Assembly (NCBI RefSeq): GCF_042466115.1
Contig: NZ_JAXHBQ010000001.1
Location: 3,038,001-3,102,000, forward strand
Origin: SW4 sp042466115
GTDB lineage: Bacteria; Pseudomonadota; Alphaproteobacteria; Rhodobacterales; Rhodobacteraceae
Length of the DNA stretch: 64,000 nucleotides
Direction of reading: 5' to 3'
Numbering within the stretch: position 1 is the stretch's first letter; the number at the start of each line of letters is the position of its first letter. Shown here piece after piece: positions 26,382 to 35,194 of this stretch. The position numbers were made by a program, and so were the translations under genes. Under the pieces are notes generated by a model. The model saw only the letters and a list, made by a program, of their open reading frames with translations. It ran no database searches and was not told where the DNA came from.

Positions 26382-27539
26382 TCAGGTGAAATCGACAGCT
26401 TCGATGCACAGGGCAGTTGGCAGGTGGCGCGCGATCTCGTCCCAGTGATCGCCCGCGTTCAGACTGGCAAAAACCGATCCGCTGTTGGTCGCAAAATAAA
26501 GGCCAGCAGGGTCCCGGGCGTCACCTGCCATGGCTTGGCGCAATACGGTGAAAAAGCAGGCCTTTTGCGGCAGGCCGTCGCGCTGGGCCAGCCATGTTTG
26601 CCCGCTATCGCGACTATGCCAGACCGCAGCGGCGCCGTCAGGCGGAAAGCGGCCCGCCATGTCGCCGTTCAGCGGGATCGTCCAGATCATCGCGCGGTCG
26701 CGCGGGTGCACACGGATCGGAAAGCCGAACGTAGAAGGCAACCCCGCGGTAATATCATCCCAGCTGCGCCCCCCGTCCGGCGAACGCCAGACCCCGTGGT
26801 GGTTTTGCTGATACAGCAGGTCCGCGCTGCCGGGTGCACGCATCATATTGTGCACGCAGTGCCCTGTTTCACCGTCACGCGGCGCGGCTGGATGATCGTG
26901 GTTCCCGCAGCTTTCGGCGTTGGACATCCGGTTGCGCCTGTCCCAGGTCTTGCCGCCGTCCTCGGTTGCGAAAACGCCGGCGGCAGAAATGCCGACCCAG
27001 ATTTTTTGCGGGTCTTCGGGATGATTCACGATGCTGTGCAAAACCAGCCCCGCCGCGCCGCCCTGCCAGTCTTTGGCCGATGGGTGATCTGTCAGCCCCG
27101 AAACCCGTTCCCAAGTCGCGCCCATGTCCCTGCTTGCCAGCAATCCCGCCGGTTTGGTGCCCGCGTAAAGCGTGCCATGGGCGAATGACAGCGACCAGAC
27201 CTGCGAAAAACTGTCGCCAAAGGGCAGGGGCGTATCGTCCCAGCCGATCATCGCCGCAAAGTCGGGATCATTGGCGGCCCATTGGTCCATCGCGCCACTG
27301 GTCAGGCGGGTCAACGCCCATGTTTGGCCGCGATCAGATGAATGCCAAATGCCTGCCCCGTGAAAATCACCGCCACCTGCGGCCCACACATGCCCCGTGT
27401 CCGCGCAGCCCGCCACGTGATTGATCGTCCAGCCATCGCACAGCGGCCCCGTCACTTCCCAGCCTGTGCGATCCGCGCCGCCATTTATTAGAAACAGCCC
27501 CTTTGTTGTGCCGACAAGGAGGGTGAGTTCGGTGGACAT
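26382..27539 (-). CDS. BNR/Asp-box repeat beta-propeller protein (sialidase-like)
   Basis: 385 residues from ATG 27539; the frame extends to 27647 without a good site. At least six Asp-box repeats (S-x-D-x-G-x-T-W type): 'WHSSDRGQTW', 'LASRDMGATW', 'ATEDGGKTW', 'WRSPDGGRSW', 'WHSRDSGQTW' and 'ASLNAGDHW'. This is a six-bladed propeller as in sialidases and photosystem assembly factor Ycf48, but no signal peptide and no sialidase arginine triad can be assigned, so enzymatic activity is doubtful. Cytoplasmic, function unknown. Confidence 0.75.
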   Translation of the reverse strand: MSTELTLLVGTTKGLFLINGGADRTGWEVTGPLCDGWTINHVAGCADTGHVWAAGGGDFHGAGIWHSSDRGQTWALTRLTSGAMDQWAANDPDFAAMIGWDDTPLPFGDSFSQVWSLSFAHGTLYAGTKPAGLLASRDMGATWERVSGLTDHPSAKDWQGGAAGLVLHSIVNHPEDPQKIWVGISAAGVFATEDGGKTWDRRNRMSNAESCGNHDHPAAPRDGETGHCVHNMMRAPGSADLLYQQNHHGVWRSPDGGRSWDDITAGLPSTFGFPIRVHPRDRAMIWTIPLNGDMAGRFPPDGAAAVWHSRDSGQTWLAQRDGLPQKACFFTVLRQAMAGDARDPAGLYFATNSGSVFASLNAGDHWDEIARHLPTALCIEAVDFT

Positions 27540-27671
27540 CGGTGCGCCTTTCCAGAAAAGTCGGCGGATCATAGCACGGATCAGCGCGACCCGCGCGCGA
27601 TTTTGCGCGGGCGCGCCAAGGCACGTTCGCCCCAGTTGATCGCCCAAGGGTCTTGGGGTGGCGGATTTGGC

Positions 27672-28889
27672 TTATCCCGTCATGCCGACACTTGCCTGCA
27701 TCAGGAACTGTGCACCAATTGGCCGCGTCGCGGCACCAATTGCGCGGGCCTTGCCGCCGATGCTGCCGCTTTCGATACGCGGCTGGATCAGGCCGCGGGT
27801 GTCTTGGGTGACAACATAACGGCGCACGCGGCTCACCAGATCGTCACGGACACTTGCGGGAAAGGCGCCGTCAATCAGGATCGCTTCAAAGTCGATCACC
27901 GAGCAGGTGGAAAGGGCGGCCTTGGCAAGTTCCTGTGCGGTTTGGCCCAGCCACGGGTCAACATAGCGCGACAGGGAATGCCAGCTGTCGGGATCAGACC
28001 AAAGTTGCTGTGGGTCCAGATCGACCTCGCGCAGGCGCAGTTCCAACTGGTGGATCGACGCCATATCGACCAGTTGCATGCTTTCGCCGTTTGGACCGAT
28101 GCTGCGCAGTGATCCCAGTGCGCCCGCATTTCCCTGACGTCCTTCAAAGACCGAATGGTTCAACACGACCCCACCGCCGATAAACGCACCGATGAAGAAA
28201 TAGGCGTAATCGCGAAACTCCTTACCGCGCCCGTAGGTGTGTTCGGCTTGGCAGGCGGCGGTGGCATCATTGAGCAGCGACACCGGCAGACCCGTGCGCG
28301 CCTGTGCTTCTTGACGCAGGTCGATGTGTTCCCAAGGGATGAAAGCGGCCGAAAGATCTACGCTCTGGTCGTGCCAGTTCCACATCTCGAACGGGGCGGC
28401 AATCCCCAGACCACAGATGCGCGCCGCATGGGCCGGGTCCATCCCTTGCATGATGGCGTGAACGCTGTCGTCCAGAAACCCGAATATGTCTTCAGGGACG
28501 GGGGCGGGATAGGTCAGTCGCCGCTCCTCGCGCAGGTTGCCGTTCAGGTCGATCAGCACCAGATCCGTGGATCTGCGCCCGATCTTGAGGCCGAAGGAAA
28601 ACACACCATCCGAAGCCAGTTTCATTGGAATGGACGGCTTGCCGACCTTGCCCCGAACCGGGTCGCCCCGCTCGAGGATTCCTTCGCCTTCAAGGCGACG
28701 CAGGATGCTTGAAACGGTCGGCGGGCTAAGTTCGGCCAGTCGCGAAAGATCGCTACCCGGCATCGGCCCGTTGCGTTGGAGAAGCGACAAAAGAAGCCGT
28801 TCGTTGTGATCACGAACGCCTTTCTGGCTTAACCCTGCGCTGAGCGATCTGACAAGTCCGTCTTCCATGACCTTCATCATAACAGCCAT
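27672..28889 (-). CDS. ROK-family transcriptional regulator (FrcR-like)
   Basis: 405 residues. N-terminal winged helix-turn-helix (about 25-85, 'GSDLSRLAELSPPTVSSILRRLEGEGILERG') and a C-terminal ROK domain (about 90-390) with the sugar-kinase-like fold ('GLGIAAPFEM', 'LLNDATAACQAEHTYG'). Several start codons are possible (M1, M4, M5, M8). Divergent from frcB, the arrangement of frcR with frcBCAK in Sinorhizobium, so it most likely controls fructose uptake in response to the sugar. Confidence 0.85.
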   Translation of the reverse strand: MAVMMKVMEDGLVRSLSAGLSQKGVRDHNERLLLSLLQRNGPMPGSDLSRLAELSPPTVSSILRRLEGEGILERGDPVRGKVGKPSIPMKLASDGVFSFGLKIGRRSTDLVLIDLNGNLREERRLTYPAPVPEDIFGFLDDSVHAIMQGMDPAHAARICGLGIAAPFEMWNWHDQSVDLSAAFIPWEHIDLRQEAQARTGLPVSLLNDATAACQAEHTYGRGKEFRDYAYFFIGAFIGGGVVLNHSVFEGRQGNAGALGSLRSIGPNGESMQLVDMASIHQLELRLREVDLDPQQLWSDPDSWHSLSRYVDPWLGQTAQELAKAALSTCSVIDFEAILIDGAFPASVRDDLVSRVRRYVVTQDTRGLIQPRIESGSIGGKARAIGAATRPIGAQFLMQASVGMTG

Positions 28890-29042
28890 GTGGGACAGGT
28901 AAACATATTAATAAGAAAAGTTAACTAATTAATTGACAGGCGATCAAGAATCACGTCACTTAGGGTCAAGCGACGGGCAAAGACCTGTCGTATGATCGTC
29001 GGGGTAAAGGCCCTGACCTACACAATCGTCTGGGAGGACATC
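28890..29042. promoter_or_regulatory. Divergent frcR-like/frcB control region
   Basis: 153 bases between two divergent genes. Bases 28905-28937 are very AT-rich with near-palindromic TTAACTAATTAATT, a plausible ROK operator, next to TTGACA at 28933-28938. A good ribosome site (GGGAGG) precedes frcB. Promoter hexamers are tentative. Confidence 0.45.
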
Positions 29043-30062
29043 ATGAAAAAGCTGCTTATCGGCACTGCGCTTGCTGCTATTACATCTGCCGGGTCTGCAA
29101 TGGCTGAAAGCCACGCGGTCTCTGCGTGCCTGATCACCAAAACCGACACCAACCCGTTCTTTGTCAAGATGCGCGAAGGCGCCGAAGCGGCCGCCGCCGA
29201 GGCCGGCATCACGCTGCGGTCTTATGCAGGGCAGGTTGACGGCGACCATGAAACACAGGTTGCTGCGATCGAGACCTGCATCCTTGATGGTGCGTCCGGC
29301 ATCCTGATCACGGCATCGGACACGTCCTCAATCGTTGGCGCGGTGACGCAAGCGCGGGACGCCGGTCTGTTGGTCATTGCGCTGGATACGCCGCTTGAAC
29401 CGATTGATGCGGCGGACGCGACATTTGCGACTGACAACTTCCTTGCAGGTGAGCTGATCGGCCAGTGGGCCGCAGCGTCGCTGGGTGACGAGGCCGCGAA
29501 TGCGCGGATTGCGATGCTGGATCTGGCCGTGTCGCAACCAACGGTTGGCGTTCTGCGCGATCAGGGCTTCTTGCAGGGCTTTGGCATCGACCTGGCCGAC
29601 CCGAATGTGAACGGTGACGAAGATGACCCACGCATTGTTGGCAACGACGTCACGGCCGGCAACGAAGAAGGCGGGCGCACAGCGATGGAAAACCTGCTTG
29701 CCGTCGATCCGTCGATCAACGTGGTTTACACCATCAACGAACCCGCCGCCGCGGGTGCCTACGAGGCGCTCAAGTCAATTGGCCGCGAAAATGACGTGCT
29801 GATCGTGTCTGTTGATGGCGGCTGCCCCGGTGTGCAAAACATCGCGGATGCCGTGATCGGTGCGACCGCGCAGCAATACCCGCTGCAAATGGCCGCCCTG
29901 GGCATCCAGGCGATTGCCGCTTATGCCGCTGACGGCACGTTGCCCGAAAACACCCCGGGCAAAGATTTCTTCGACACAGGTGTTGCACTGGTCACGGATC
30001 AGCCCGCTGACGGTGTCGACAGCATTTCTGTCGCCGAAGGCATGGATCTGTGCTGGGGCTGA
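29043..30062 (+). CDS. frcB: Fructose/sugar ABC transporter substrate-binding protein
   Basis: 339 residues from ATG 29043 (GGGAGGACATC upstream). Signal peptide to about residue 22 ('GSAMA'), then a periplasmic-binding-protein type I fold ('ACLITKTDTNPFFVKMREGAEAAAAEAG', 'ILITASDTSSI', 'ALDTPLEP'). Closest in feel to FrcB of the CUT2 family. Delivers sugar to the FrcC permease in the periplasm. First gene of frcB-frcC-frcA; a hairpin with a T tract in the frcB-frcC gap should raise FrcB over the membrane components. Confidence 0.88.
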   Translation: MKKLLIGTALAAITSAGSAMAESHAVSACLITKTDTNPFFVKMREGAEAAAAEAGITLRSYAGQVDGDHETQVAAIETCILDGASGILITASDTSSIVGAVTQARDAGLLVIALDTPLEPIDAADATFATDNFLAGELIGQWAAASLGDEAANARIAMLDLAVSQPTVGVLRDQGFLQGFGIDLADPNVNGDEDDPRIVGNDVTAGNEEGGRTAMENLLAVDPSINVVYTINEPAAAGAYEALKSIGRENDVLIVSVDGGCPGVQNIADAVIGATAQQYPLQMAALGIQAIAAYAADGTLPENTPGKDFFDTGVALVTDQPADGVDSISVAEGMDLCWG

Positions 30063-30101
30063 CCTGCTGATTTGCACAAGTCGTGTATGATGCAACCAAG
30101 G

Positions 30102-30127
30102 GGGCGGGATTTCTTCCCGCCCTTTTT
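30102..30127 (+). terminator. Intercistronic terminator-like hairpin between frcB and frcC
   Basis: Perfect 8-bp stem GGGCGGGA (30102-30109) / TCCCGCCC (30115-30122), loop TTTCT, followed by TTTTT. It ends 55 bases before the frcC start. Partial termination here is a common way to make more binding protein than permease. Confidence 0.85.
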
Positions 30128-30182
30128 CAAAGTTGGGATATGCTCCCGCAAGATATCCGGTTTACAATGAGGGGATCGAACA

Positions 30183-31268
30183 GTGTCTGGCAAATCCGAG
30201 AATTTTGAAGCTGCCATCGAGCCAAAAGCATCCGAGTCAGTGGCCGCCTTCACGGAACGCAAGGGCCTGATTGCCAGACTGCAACATGCGCTGCACGTCA
30301 ACCCGGCACTTGTGCCACTTTTCGTTCTTCTGGTCTCGATCGTCTTGTTCGGATTGCTGTTGGGGTCCAAGTTCTTTTCGCCGTTCGCACTGACGTTGAT
30401 CCTGCAGCAGGTTCAGATTGTCGGTATCGTCGCAGCCGCGCAAAGCCTTGTGATCCTGACCGCAGGCATCGACCTGAGCGTCGGCGCTATCGCTGTTCTG
30501 TCTAGCGTGATCATGGGCCAATTCACCTTTCGCTACGGATTGCCCGTGGAAATCGCCGTGGCGACAGGCCTGTTGTTCGGCACGCTTATGGGGTCGATCA
30601 ACGGATGGTTGATTGCGGTGATGAAGCTGCCGCCGTTCATCGTGACCCTTGGTATGTGGCAAATCGTGCTGGCTGCGAACTTCCTTTATTCGGCCAACGA
30701 AACAATCCGCAGTCAGGAGATTGAACAGAACGCACCCCTGCTCCAGTTTCTTGGGTCAACCTTCAAGGTCGGCGCCGATGCGGACGGACGTGGCGGCGCG
30801 ACATTCACCTTTGGCGTCATTGCGATGGTCGTGATCTTTGCCTTTCTGGCCTATGTGCTCAAGCATACGGCCTGGGGGCGTCATATCTATGCAGTGGGCG
30901 ATGACCCGGAAGCCGCGCAGCTGTCCGGTGTAAACGTCAAGCGCACGCTGATTTCGGTCTATGCGGTGACCGGATTCATCTGTGCCATCGCAGGGTGGGC
31001 GTTGATCGGCCGCATCGGGTCCGTCAGCCCGACCTCTGGCCAGCTTCTCAATATCGAAAGCATCACGGCTGTTGTGATTGGCGGCATCTCGTTGTTTGGC
31101 GGGCGTGGATCAATCATGGGGCCATTGTTTGGCGCACTTATCGTGGGTGTGTTCACCCTTGGCCTGCGCCTGGCCGGTGCGGACGCACAATGGACATACC
31201 TGCTGATCGGCGCACTTATCATTGGCGCTGTTGCAGTGGATCAGTGGATCAGAAAGGTTTCGGCATGA
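30183..31268 (+). CDS. frcC: Fructose/sugar ABC transporter permease
   Basis: 361 residues starting at GTG 30183, multi-pass CUT2 permease (RbsC/FrcC type). Conserved 'ILTAGIDLSVGAIAVLSSVIMG' and 'SGVNVKRTLISVYAVTGFICAIAG' segments are intact. Long N-terminal cytoplasmic extension of about 40 residues. Forms the inner-membrane channel with FrcA. Its stop overlaps the frcA start (ATGA). Confidence 0.9.
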   Translation: MSGKSENFEAAIEPKASESVAAFTERKGLIARLQHALHVNPALVPLFVLLVSIVLFGLLLGSKFFSPFALTLILQQVQIVGIVAAAQSLVILTAGIDLSVGAIAVLSSVIMGQFTFRYGLPVEIAVATGLLFGTLMGSINGWLIAVMKLPPFIVTLGMWQIVLAANFLYSANETIRSQEIEQNAPLLQFLGSTFKVGADADGRGGATFTFGVIAMVVIFAFLAYVLKHTAWGRHIYAVGDDPEAAQLSGVNVKRTLISVYAVTGFICAIAGWALIGRIGSVSPTSGQLLNIESITAVVIGGISLFGGRGSIMGPLFGALIVGVFTLGLRLAGADAQWTYLLIGALIIGAVAVDQWIRKVSA

Positions 31269-32062
31269 CTATGATGGAAAACACCAATAACGCCGCGATC
31301 GAGCCGATCCTGATGGGGCGCGGCCTGGTCAAGCGCTATGGCAGGGTGACGGCGCTCGATCATTGCGATTTCGATCTGTATCCGGGTGAAATCCTTGCCG
31401 TGATCGGGGACAATGGCGCAGGCAAGTCATCCTTGATCAAGGCCATTTCGGGCGCGGTTATCCCCGACGAGGGCGAGGTGTTCCTTGAAGGCAGGCCGGT
31501 CAATTTCACCTCGCCAACCGATGCCCGAAAGGAAGGGATCGAGACGGTTTACCAGACCCTTGCGATGTCACCCGCCTTGTCCATTGCAGATAACATGTTC
31601 ATGGGGCGCGAAATTCGCAAACCGGGCTTTCGCGGGACATGGCTGCGCCAGCTTGATCGCCCGAAAATGGAAAAAATCGCCCGTGACAAGCTGTCTGAAC
31701 TTGGGTTGATGACGATCCAGAACATCAATCAGGCGGTCGAGACATTGTCAGGCGGGCAGCGACAAGGCGTGGCCGTGGCACGGGCCGCTGCATTCGGGTC
31801 CAAGGTCATCATTCTTGACGAGCCGACGGCGGCCCTGGGTGTCAAGGAATCGCGCCGCGTCCTGGAACTGATCCTTGATGTGCGTTCACGCGGAATCCCG
31901 ATCATCCTGATCAGCCACAACATGCCGCATGTGTTCGAAGTCGCGGATCGTATCCATGTGCATCGACTGGGCAAGCGGCTTTGTGTGATCGACCCCAAGG
32001 ATTACACGATGTCTGACGCCGTGGCCTTCATGACAGGCGCGAAAGAGGCACCGGTCCCCTAG
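31265..32062 (+). CDS. frcA: Fructose/sugar ABC transporter ATP-binding protein
   Basis: 265 residues with one ABC domain, as FrcA (the RbsA-type proteins have two). Walker A 'GDNGAGKSS', signature 'LSGGQRQGVAVARA', Walker B 'VIILDEPTAALG' and the H-loop 'ISHNMPH' are all present. Energises import through FrcC. Coupled to frcC by an ATGA overlap. No fructokinase (frcK) follows, unlike in Sinorhizobium; the next gene is convergent. Confidence 0.92.
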   Translation: MTMMENTNNAAIEPILMGRGLVKRYGRVTALDHCDFDLYPGEILAVIGDNGAGKSSLIKAISGAVIPDEGEVFLEGRPVNFTSPTDARKEGIETVYQTLAMSPALSIADNMFMGREIRKPGFRGTWLRQLDRPKMEKIARDKLSELGLMTIQNINQAVETLSGGQRQGVAVARAAAFGSKVIILDEPTAALGVKESRRVLELILDVRSRGIPIILISHNMPHVFEVADRIHVHRLGKRLCVIDPKDYTMSDAVAFMTGAKEAPVP

Positions 32063-32099
32063 GCGCGCACATGGTCAATCGACGACAAGGTCGGCAGGG

Positions 32100-33134
32100 C
32101 TACGCGCCAGCGGGTCGCACGTGCGAGTCGCGCAGAATGAGCGGGCATTCCAGTCGCACTTGTGGCATTTCGGTGTGATCCGGTGACAGGATATATTCCG
32201 AGCACCACTGGCCCATTTCCCGATGCGGCAAGAGCACGGTCGACAGGGCAGGGGACAGGTGCTGGGCGATCTCCTGATCGTCATAGCCCATGACGGCGAT
32301 TGATTGTCCGATGTGCTCTCCTTGTTCTTTCAGTGCCTCGTAGCAGCCGACCGCCATGAGGTCGTTCGCGCAAAAGATAGCATCGGGCCGTGTCGCACCG
32401 GCCAGCAGTTTCAAGGCCGCAGTTCGCCCGCCACTGGGCAGGAAATTGCCTTCGACAATCAGGGACGGGTCAACCGGAATACCCGCAGATCGCAACGCAC
32501 GTTCATAGCCTTCCATGCGCTGGTCCGAGGCTTCCATCCATGTCTCGCCTGATATGAACGCGATGTTTTTGTGTCCCTGGTCGATCAGGGCTTTCGTGGC
32601 CACCTCGCCGCCGCGTCGTTCGGCCGGCACAATGGACGGCAGGCGGCCCTCGGTGTCATAGCAATTGAGCAAGACCGCACGGTGCCGTGTCAACGCGTCT
32701 GGTGGCGTCACCTGTCGGGTCAGGATCGAACCATAGACAACGCCTTCGACACGATCAGCCGACCATTTGCGCAGGATCGCAGATTCGTAGGCCGCGTTGC
32801 CACCCGTCATGACGACCTCGACCAGAACGTTATGTTTCCAGGCTTCTTCCTGCACCCCCTCGATAGAGATCGAGGCGAAGGGGCTTGTGGCGATTTCGTC
32901 GAACATCAACCCGATAATCCGATGACCTGCGGCTTTCGGTGGTCTGCCTGCTGCGCGGGGTCGATATCCCAGTTCGCGCACAGCCTCCAGCACCCGGCGT
33001 CGGGTCTCGGAACTGATCCGCATGGTCTCCTGACCATTTAACACAAAAGAAACAGTGGATTGGGACACACCCGCTGCAAGGGCGACATCCTTCATCGTGA
33101 CTTTGCTCGGTAGGGGATCGTTCTTGTCGGTCAT
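32100..33134 (-). CDS. LacI-family transcriptional regulator
   Basis: 344 residues. DNA-binding helix-turn-helix at about 12-60 ('VTMKDVALAAGVSQSTVSFVLNG', hinge helix region 'RRRVLEAVRELGY'), then a periplasmic-binding-like sugar domain. Divergent from the CUT1 permease operon with an inverted repeat in the gap, so it most likely represses that operon until the sugar is present. Convergent with frcA. Confidence 0.92.
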   Translation of the reverse strand: MTDKNDPLPSKVTMKDVALAAGVSQSTVSFVLNGQETMRISSETRRRVLEAVRELGYRPRAAGRPPKAAGHRIIGLMFDEIATSPFASISIEGVQEEAWKHNVLVEVVMTGGNAAYESAILRKWSADRVEGVVYGSILTRQVTPPDALTRHRAVLLNCYDTEGRLPSIVPAERRGGEVATKALIDQGHKNIAFISGETWMEASDQRMEGYERALRSAGIPVDPSLIVEGNFLPSGGRTAALKLLAGATRPDAIFCANDLMAVGCYEALKEQGEHIGQSIAVMGYDDQEIAQHLSPALSTVLLPHREMGQWCSEYILSPDHTEMPQVRLECPLILRDSHVRPAGA

Positions 33135-33174
33135 GCGGGCCCTGAGTTTGTTCTTGCCTGCAGCTAATAAATAT

Positions 33175-33191
33175 TGCTAATAATTTTAGCA
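33175..33191. promoter_or_regulatory. Candidate LacI-type operator
   Basis: TGCTAA (33175-33180), five-base spacer TAATT, TTAGCA (33186-33191): a perfect inverted repeat between the divergent LacI gene and the permease operon, about 30 bases before the permease start. A partial second copy of the half-site (GCTAATAA) lies at 33163-33170. Confidence 0.6.
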
Positions 33192-33222
33192 CAAGAAGAA
33201 TCGGCTGTTTTGGGAGGAACAC

Positions 33223-34320
33223 ATGTCGAAAGGGAGGGGGCCACGCCGTCAGCTGTCGCAGGTGCAAGCCGCCTGGCTGCTCTTGCTGCCTTTCCTGTCC
33301 GTTTACGCCTTGTTTCTGATTTACCCGTTCTTTCGCGGCATCTGGATCAGCCTGCATGACTGGAACCTGTTGGCCGTGGCGTTCAACGCCGATGCCAAAG
33401 AGTTCGTCGGGGCAAGGAACTACATCCGTGTCATGTGGGGCCAGAATATCGAATGGTCGGCATTGGCCAGCCCTGTTCTCCAGGCTCTTGGGGTCATGGG
33501 GCTTGGCCTTACCATCTTCCTTCGCCGGATGAACCGGGTGAGCAAGACAACTTTCATCGCGCTGGTGCTGGCGTGTGTCTTGCTCTTTTTCCTACCAGGG
33601 TTTCATCCCGGCGAAGGGGGCCGGTGGTATGACCGTCGTTTCTGGCCCACGGTTGGCAACACATTGGTGTTCGTCGGCTTTGCGGTGCCCGGTGTCACGA
33701 TCTCGGCTTTGCTTCTCGCGGCCGCTCTCAATCAGGAGACGCGGGTGATGTCGGTCCTGCGCACTATCTTTTTCCTTAGTCAGGTGCTGTCCGTCACGGT
33801 TGTGACCCTGATCTGGCAGATCATGTTTTCGCCCCGTCAGGGGCTGATCGCGAATATCACCGAAGCCTTTGGCGGATCGCCTATCGTCTGGCTGACGGAT
33901 GAACGCTTCGCAATGGCGGCAATTGTCATCACAACGGTCTGGTGGTCGCTTGGCATTGCAATGATCCTGTTTCTGGCGGGGCTGCAAGACATCAGCAAGG
34001 ACCTTTATGAAGCTGCCGCGCTGGACAATGCGACCGGAAAGCGGGCGTTCTGGTATATCACCCTGCCCAACCTGAAGCGCACGATCACCGTGGTGATCAT
34101 CCTGCAGATCATACTGCATTTTCAGGTGTTCGGGCAATCCCACCTGATGACAGGCGGCGGCCCCAACGACACGACGCAAGTGCTGGTGCGCTACATCTAT
34201 CAGACGGCCTTTCGTGACAGCGAACTGGGCCGTGCATCGGCCATGGCAGTGTTCCTCTTCGTGATCATGGGGGCGTTTTCGGTCCTGCAGTTTCTGGCCG
34301 GACGCGAGGACGACGCATGA
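33223..34320 (+). CDS. CUT1 sugar ABC transporter permease (MalF-like)
   Basis: 365 residues, TTTTGGGAGGAACAC upstream of ATG 33223. Longer than a minimal six-helix permease because of an insertion after the first helix with two additional hydrophobic segments ('ALGVMGLGLTIFL', 'FIALVLACVLLFFLPG'). The EAA loop ('DLYEAAALDNATGKRAFWYITLPNLKRT') contacts the ATPase. Inner membrane. Overlaps the second permease by ATGA. Confidence 0.9.
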   Translation: MSKGRGPRRQLSQVQAAWLLLLPFLSVYALFLIYPFFRGIWISLHDWNLLAVAFNADAKEFVGARNYIRVMWGQNIEWSALASPVLQALGVMGLGLTIFLRRMNRVSKTTFIALVLACVLLFFLPGFHPGEGGRWYDRRFWPTVGNTLVFVGFAVPGVTISALLLAAALNQETRVMSVLRTIFFLSQVLSVTVVTLIWQIMFSPRQGLIANITEAFGGSPIVWLTDERFAMAAIVITTVWWSLGIAMILFLAGLQDISKDLYEAAALDNATGKRAFWYITLPNLKRTITVVIILQIILHFQVFGQSHLMTGGGPNDTTQVLVRYIYQTAFRDSELGRASAMAVFLFVIMGAFSVLQFLAGREDDA

Positions 34321-35153
34321 TGAACCGTCGGTATTACTGGCTTGTGACGGCCCTGTCGCTTCCGGCGTTCCTTTGGCTGGTTCCAACGCTTTGGATGGTG
34401 TCCCTGTCGTTCCAACCCAATGACGTTCTGGCCCGCACGACATCCTCGACCGCCTTCGGGTTGGTCCCATGGCCCTTCACGGCGGACAATTACGTGGCGC
34501 TGTTCGCGTTCGGCCAAACGCCCATGTGGTTCCTGAATTCGCTGATTGTCGCGGTCGGGATGACGCTGGGTGTGCTGGCCGTGTCCTGCACTGCGGGCTA
34601 TGCGCTGGCGCGGCTGGACTTCCGGTTCAAGTCGCCCGTGATGATCCTGTGTCTGATCGGGTTGATGGTGCCCGAACAGGCCGTTTTCATCCCGCTCTAT
34701 ACCATGTTCGCGGACCTTGGCTGGCACAACAGCTATCACGCGCTGATCCTGCCGCGCATGGCCGTGCCCATTGGCGTGTTTCTCATGATGCAATTCTTCA
34801 AGGCCGTCCCAAGCGACATCGAGGAGGCCGCACGCCTTGATGGTGTCGGGTGGCTGCAGATCTTCTGGTATGTGATGCTGCCATTGGCCCGTCCGGCCAT
34901 GATGACATTGGCCATCCTGACGTTCCTTTATGCGTGGAACGATTATCTCTGGCCGCTCGTCTCGGCCCAGCAGCGCGAATACTTCACCATCACGCTGGGC
35001 CTCGCATCCATTCAATCGAACTTTGCACAATCGGAAGGGCTGGGCCGTGTCATGGCCTCCGGGGTCATCGCCTCGCTTCCGGTCGTGCTGCTTTTCCTCA
35101 TCTTCCAACGATATGTGGTCAAGGCGATGACTGCAGGTGGAAGCAAAGGATGA
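34317..35153 (+). CDS. CUT1 sugar ABC transporter permease (MalG-like)
   Basis: 278 residues, six membrane helices and the EAA motif 'DIEEAARLDGVGWLQIFWYVMLPLARPA'. Partner of the preceding permease. 41 bases before the binding-protein gene. No ATP-binding gene belongs to this operon, so a shared ATPase elsewhere in the genome would be required (as MsmX or UgpC serve several importers). Confidence 0.92.
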   Translation: MMNRRYYWLVTALSLPAFLWLVPTLWMVSLSFQPNDVLARTTSSTAFGLVPWPFTADNYVALFAFGQTPMWFLNSLIVAVGMTLGVLAVSCTAGYALARLDFRFKSPVMILCLIGLMVPEQAVFIPLYTMFADLGWHNSYHALILPRMAVPIGVFLMMQFFKAVPSDIEEAARLDGVGWLQIFWYVMLPLARPAMMTLAILTFLYAWNDYLWPLVSAQQREYFTITLGLASIQSNFAQSEGLGRVMASGVIASLPVVLLFLIFQRYVVKAMTAGGSKG

Positions 35154-35194
35154 ACCGGAACGAACGTTCCACAACACCAACTGGGAGGAGACCC

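Noticed and set aside
34850..35194. 115-codon N-terminal extension of the solute-binding protein
   Set aside because: Lies in another frame of the permease gene; ATG 35195 has a strong ribosome site and a proper signal peptide.
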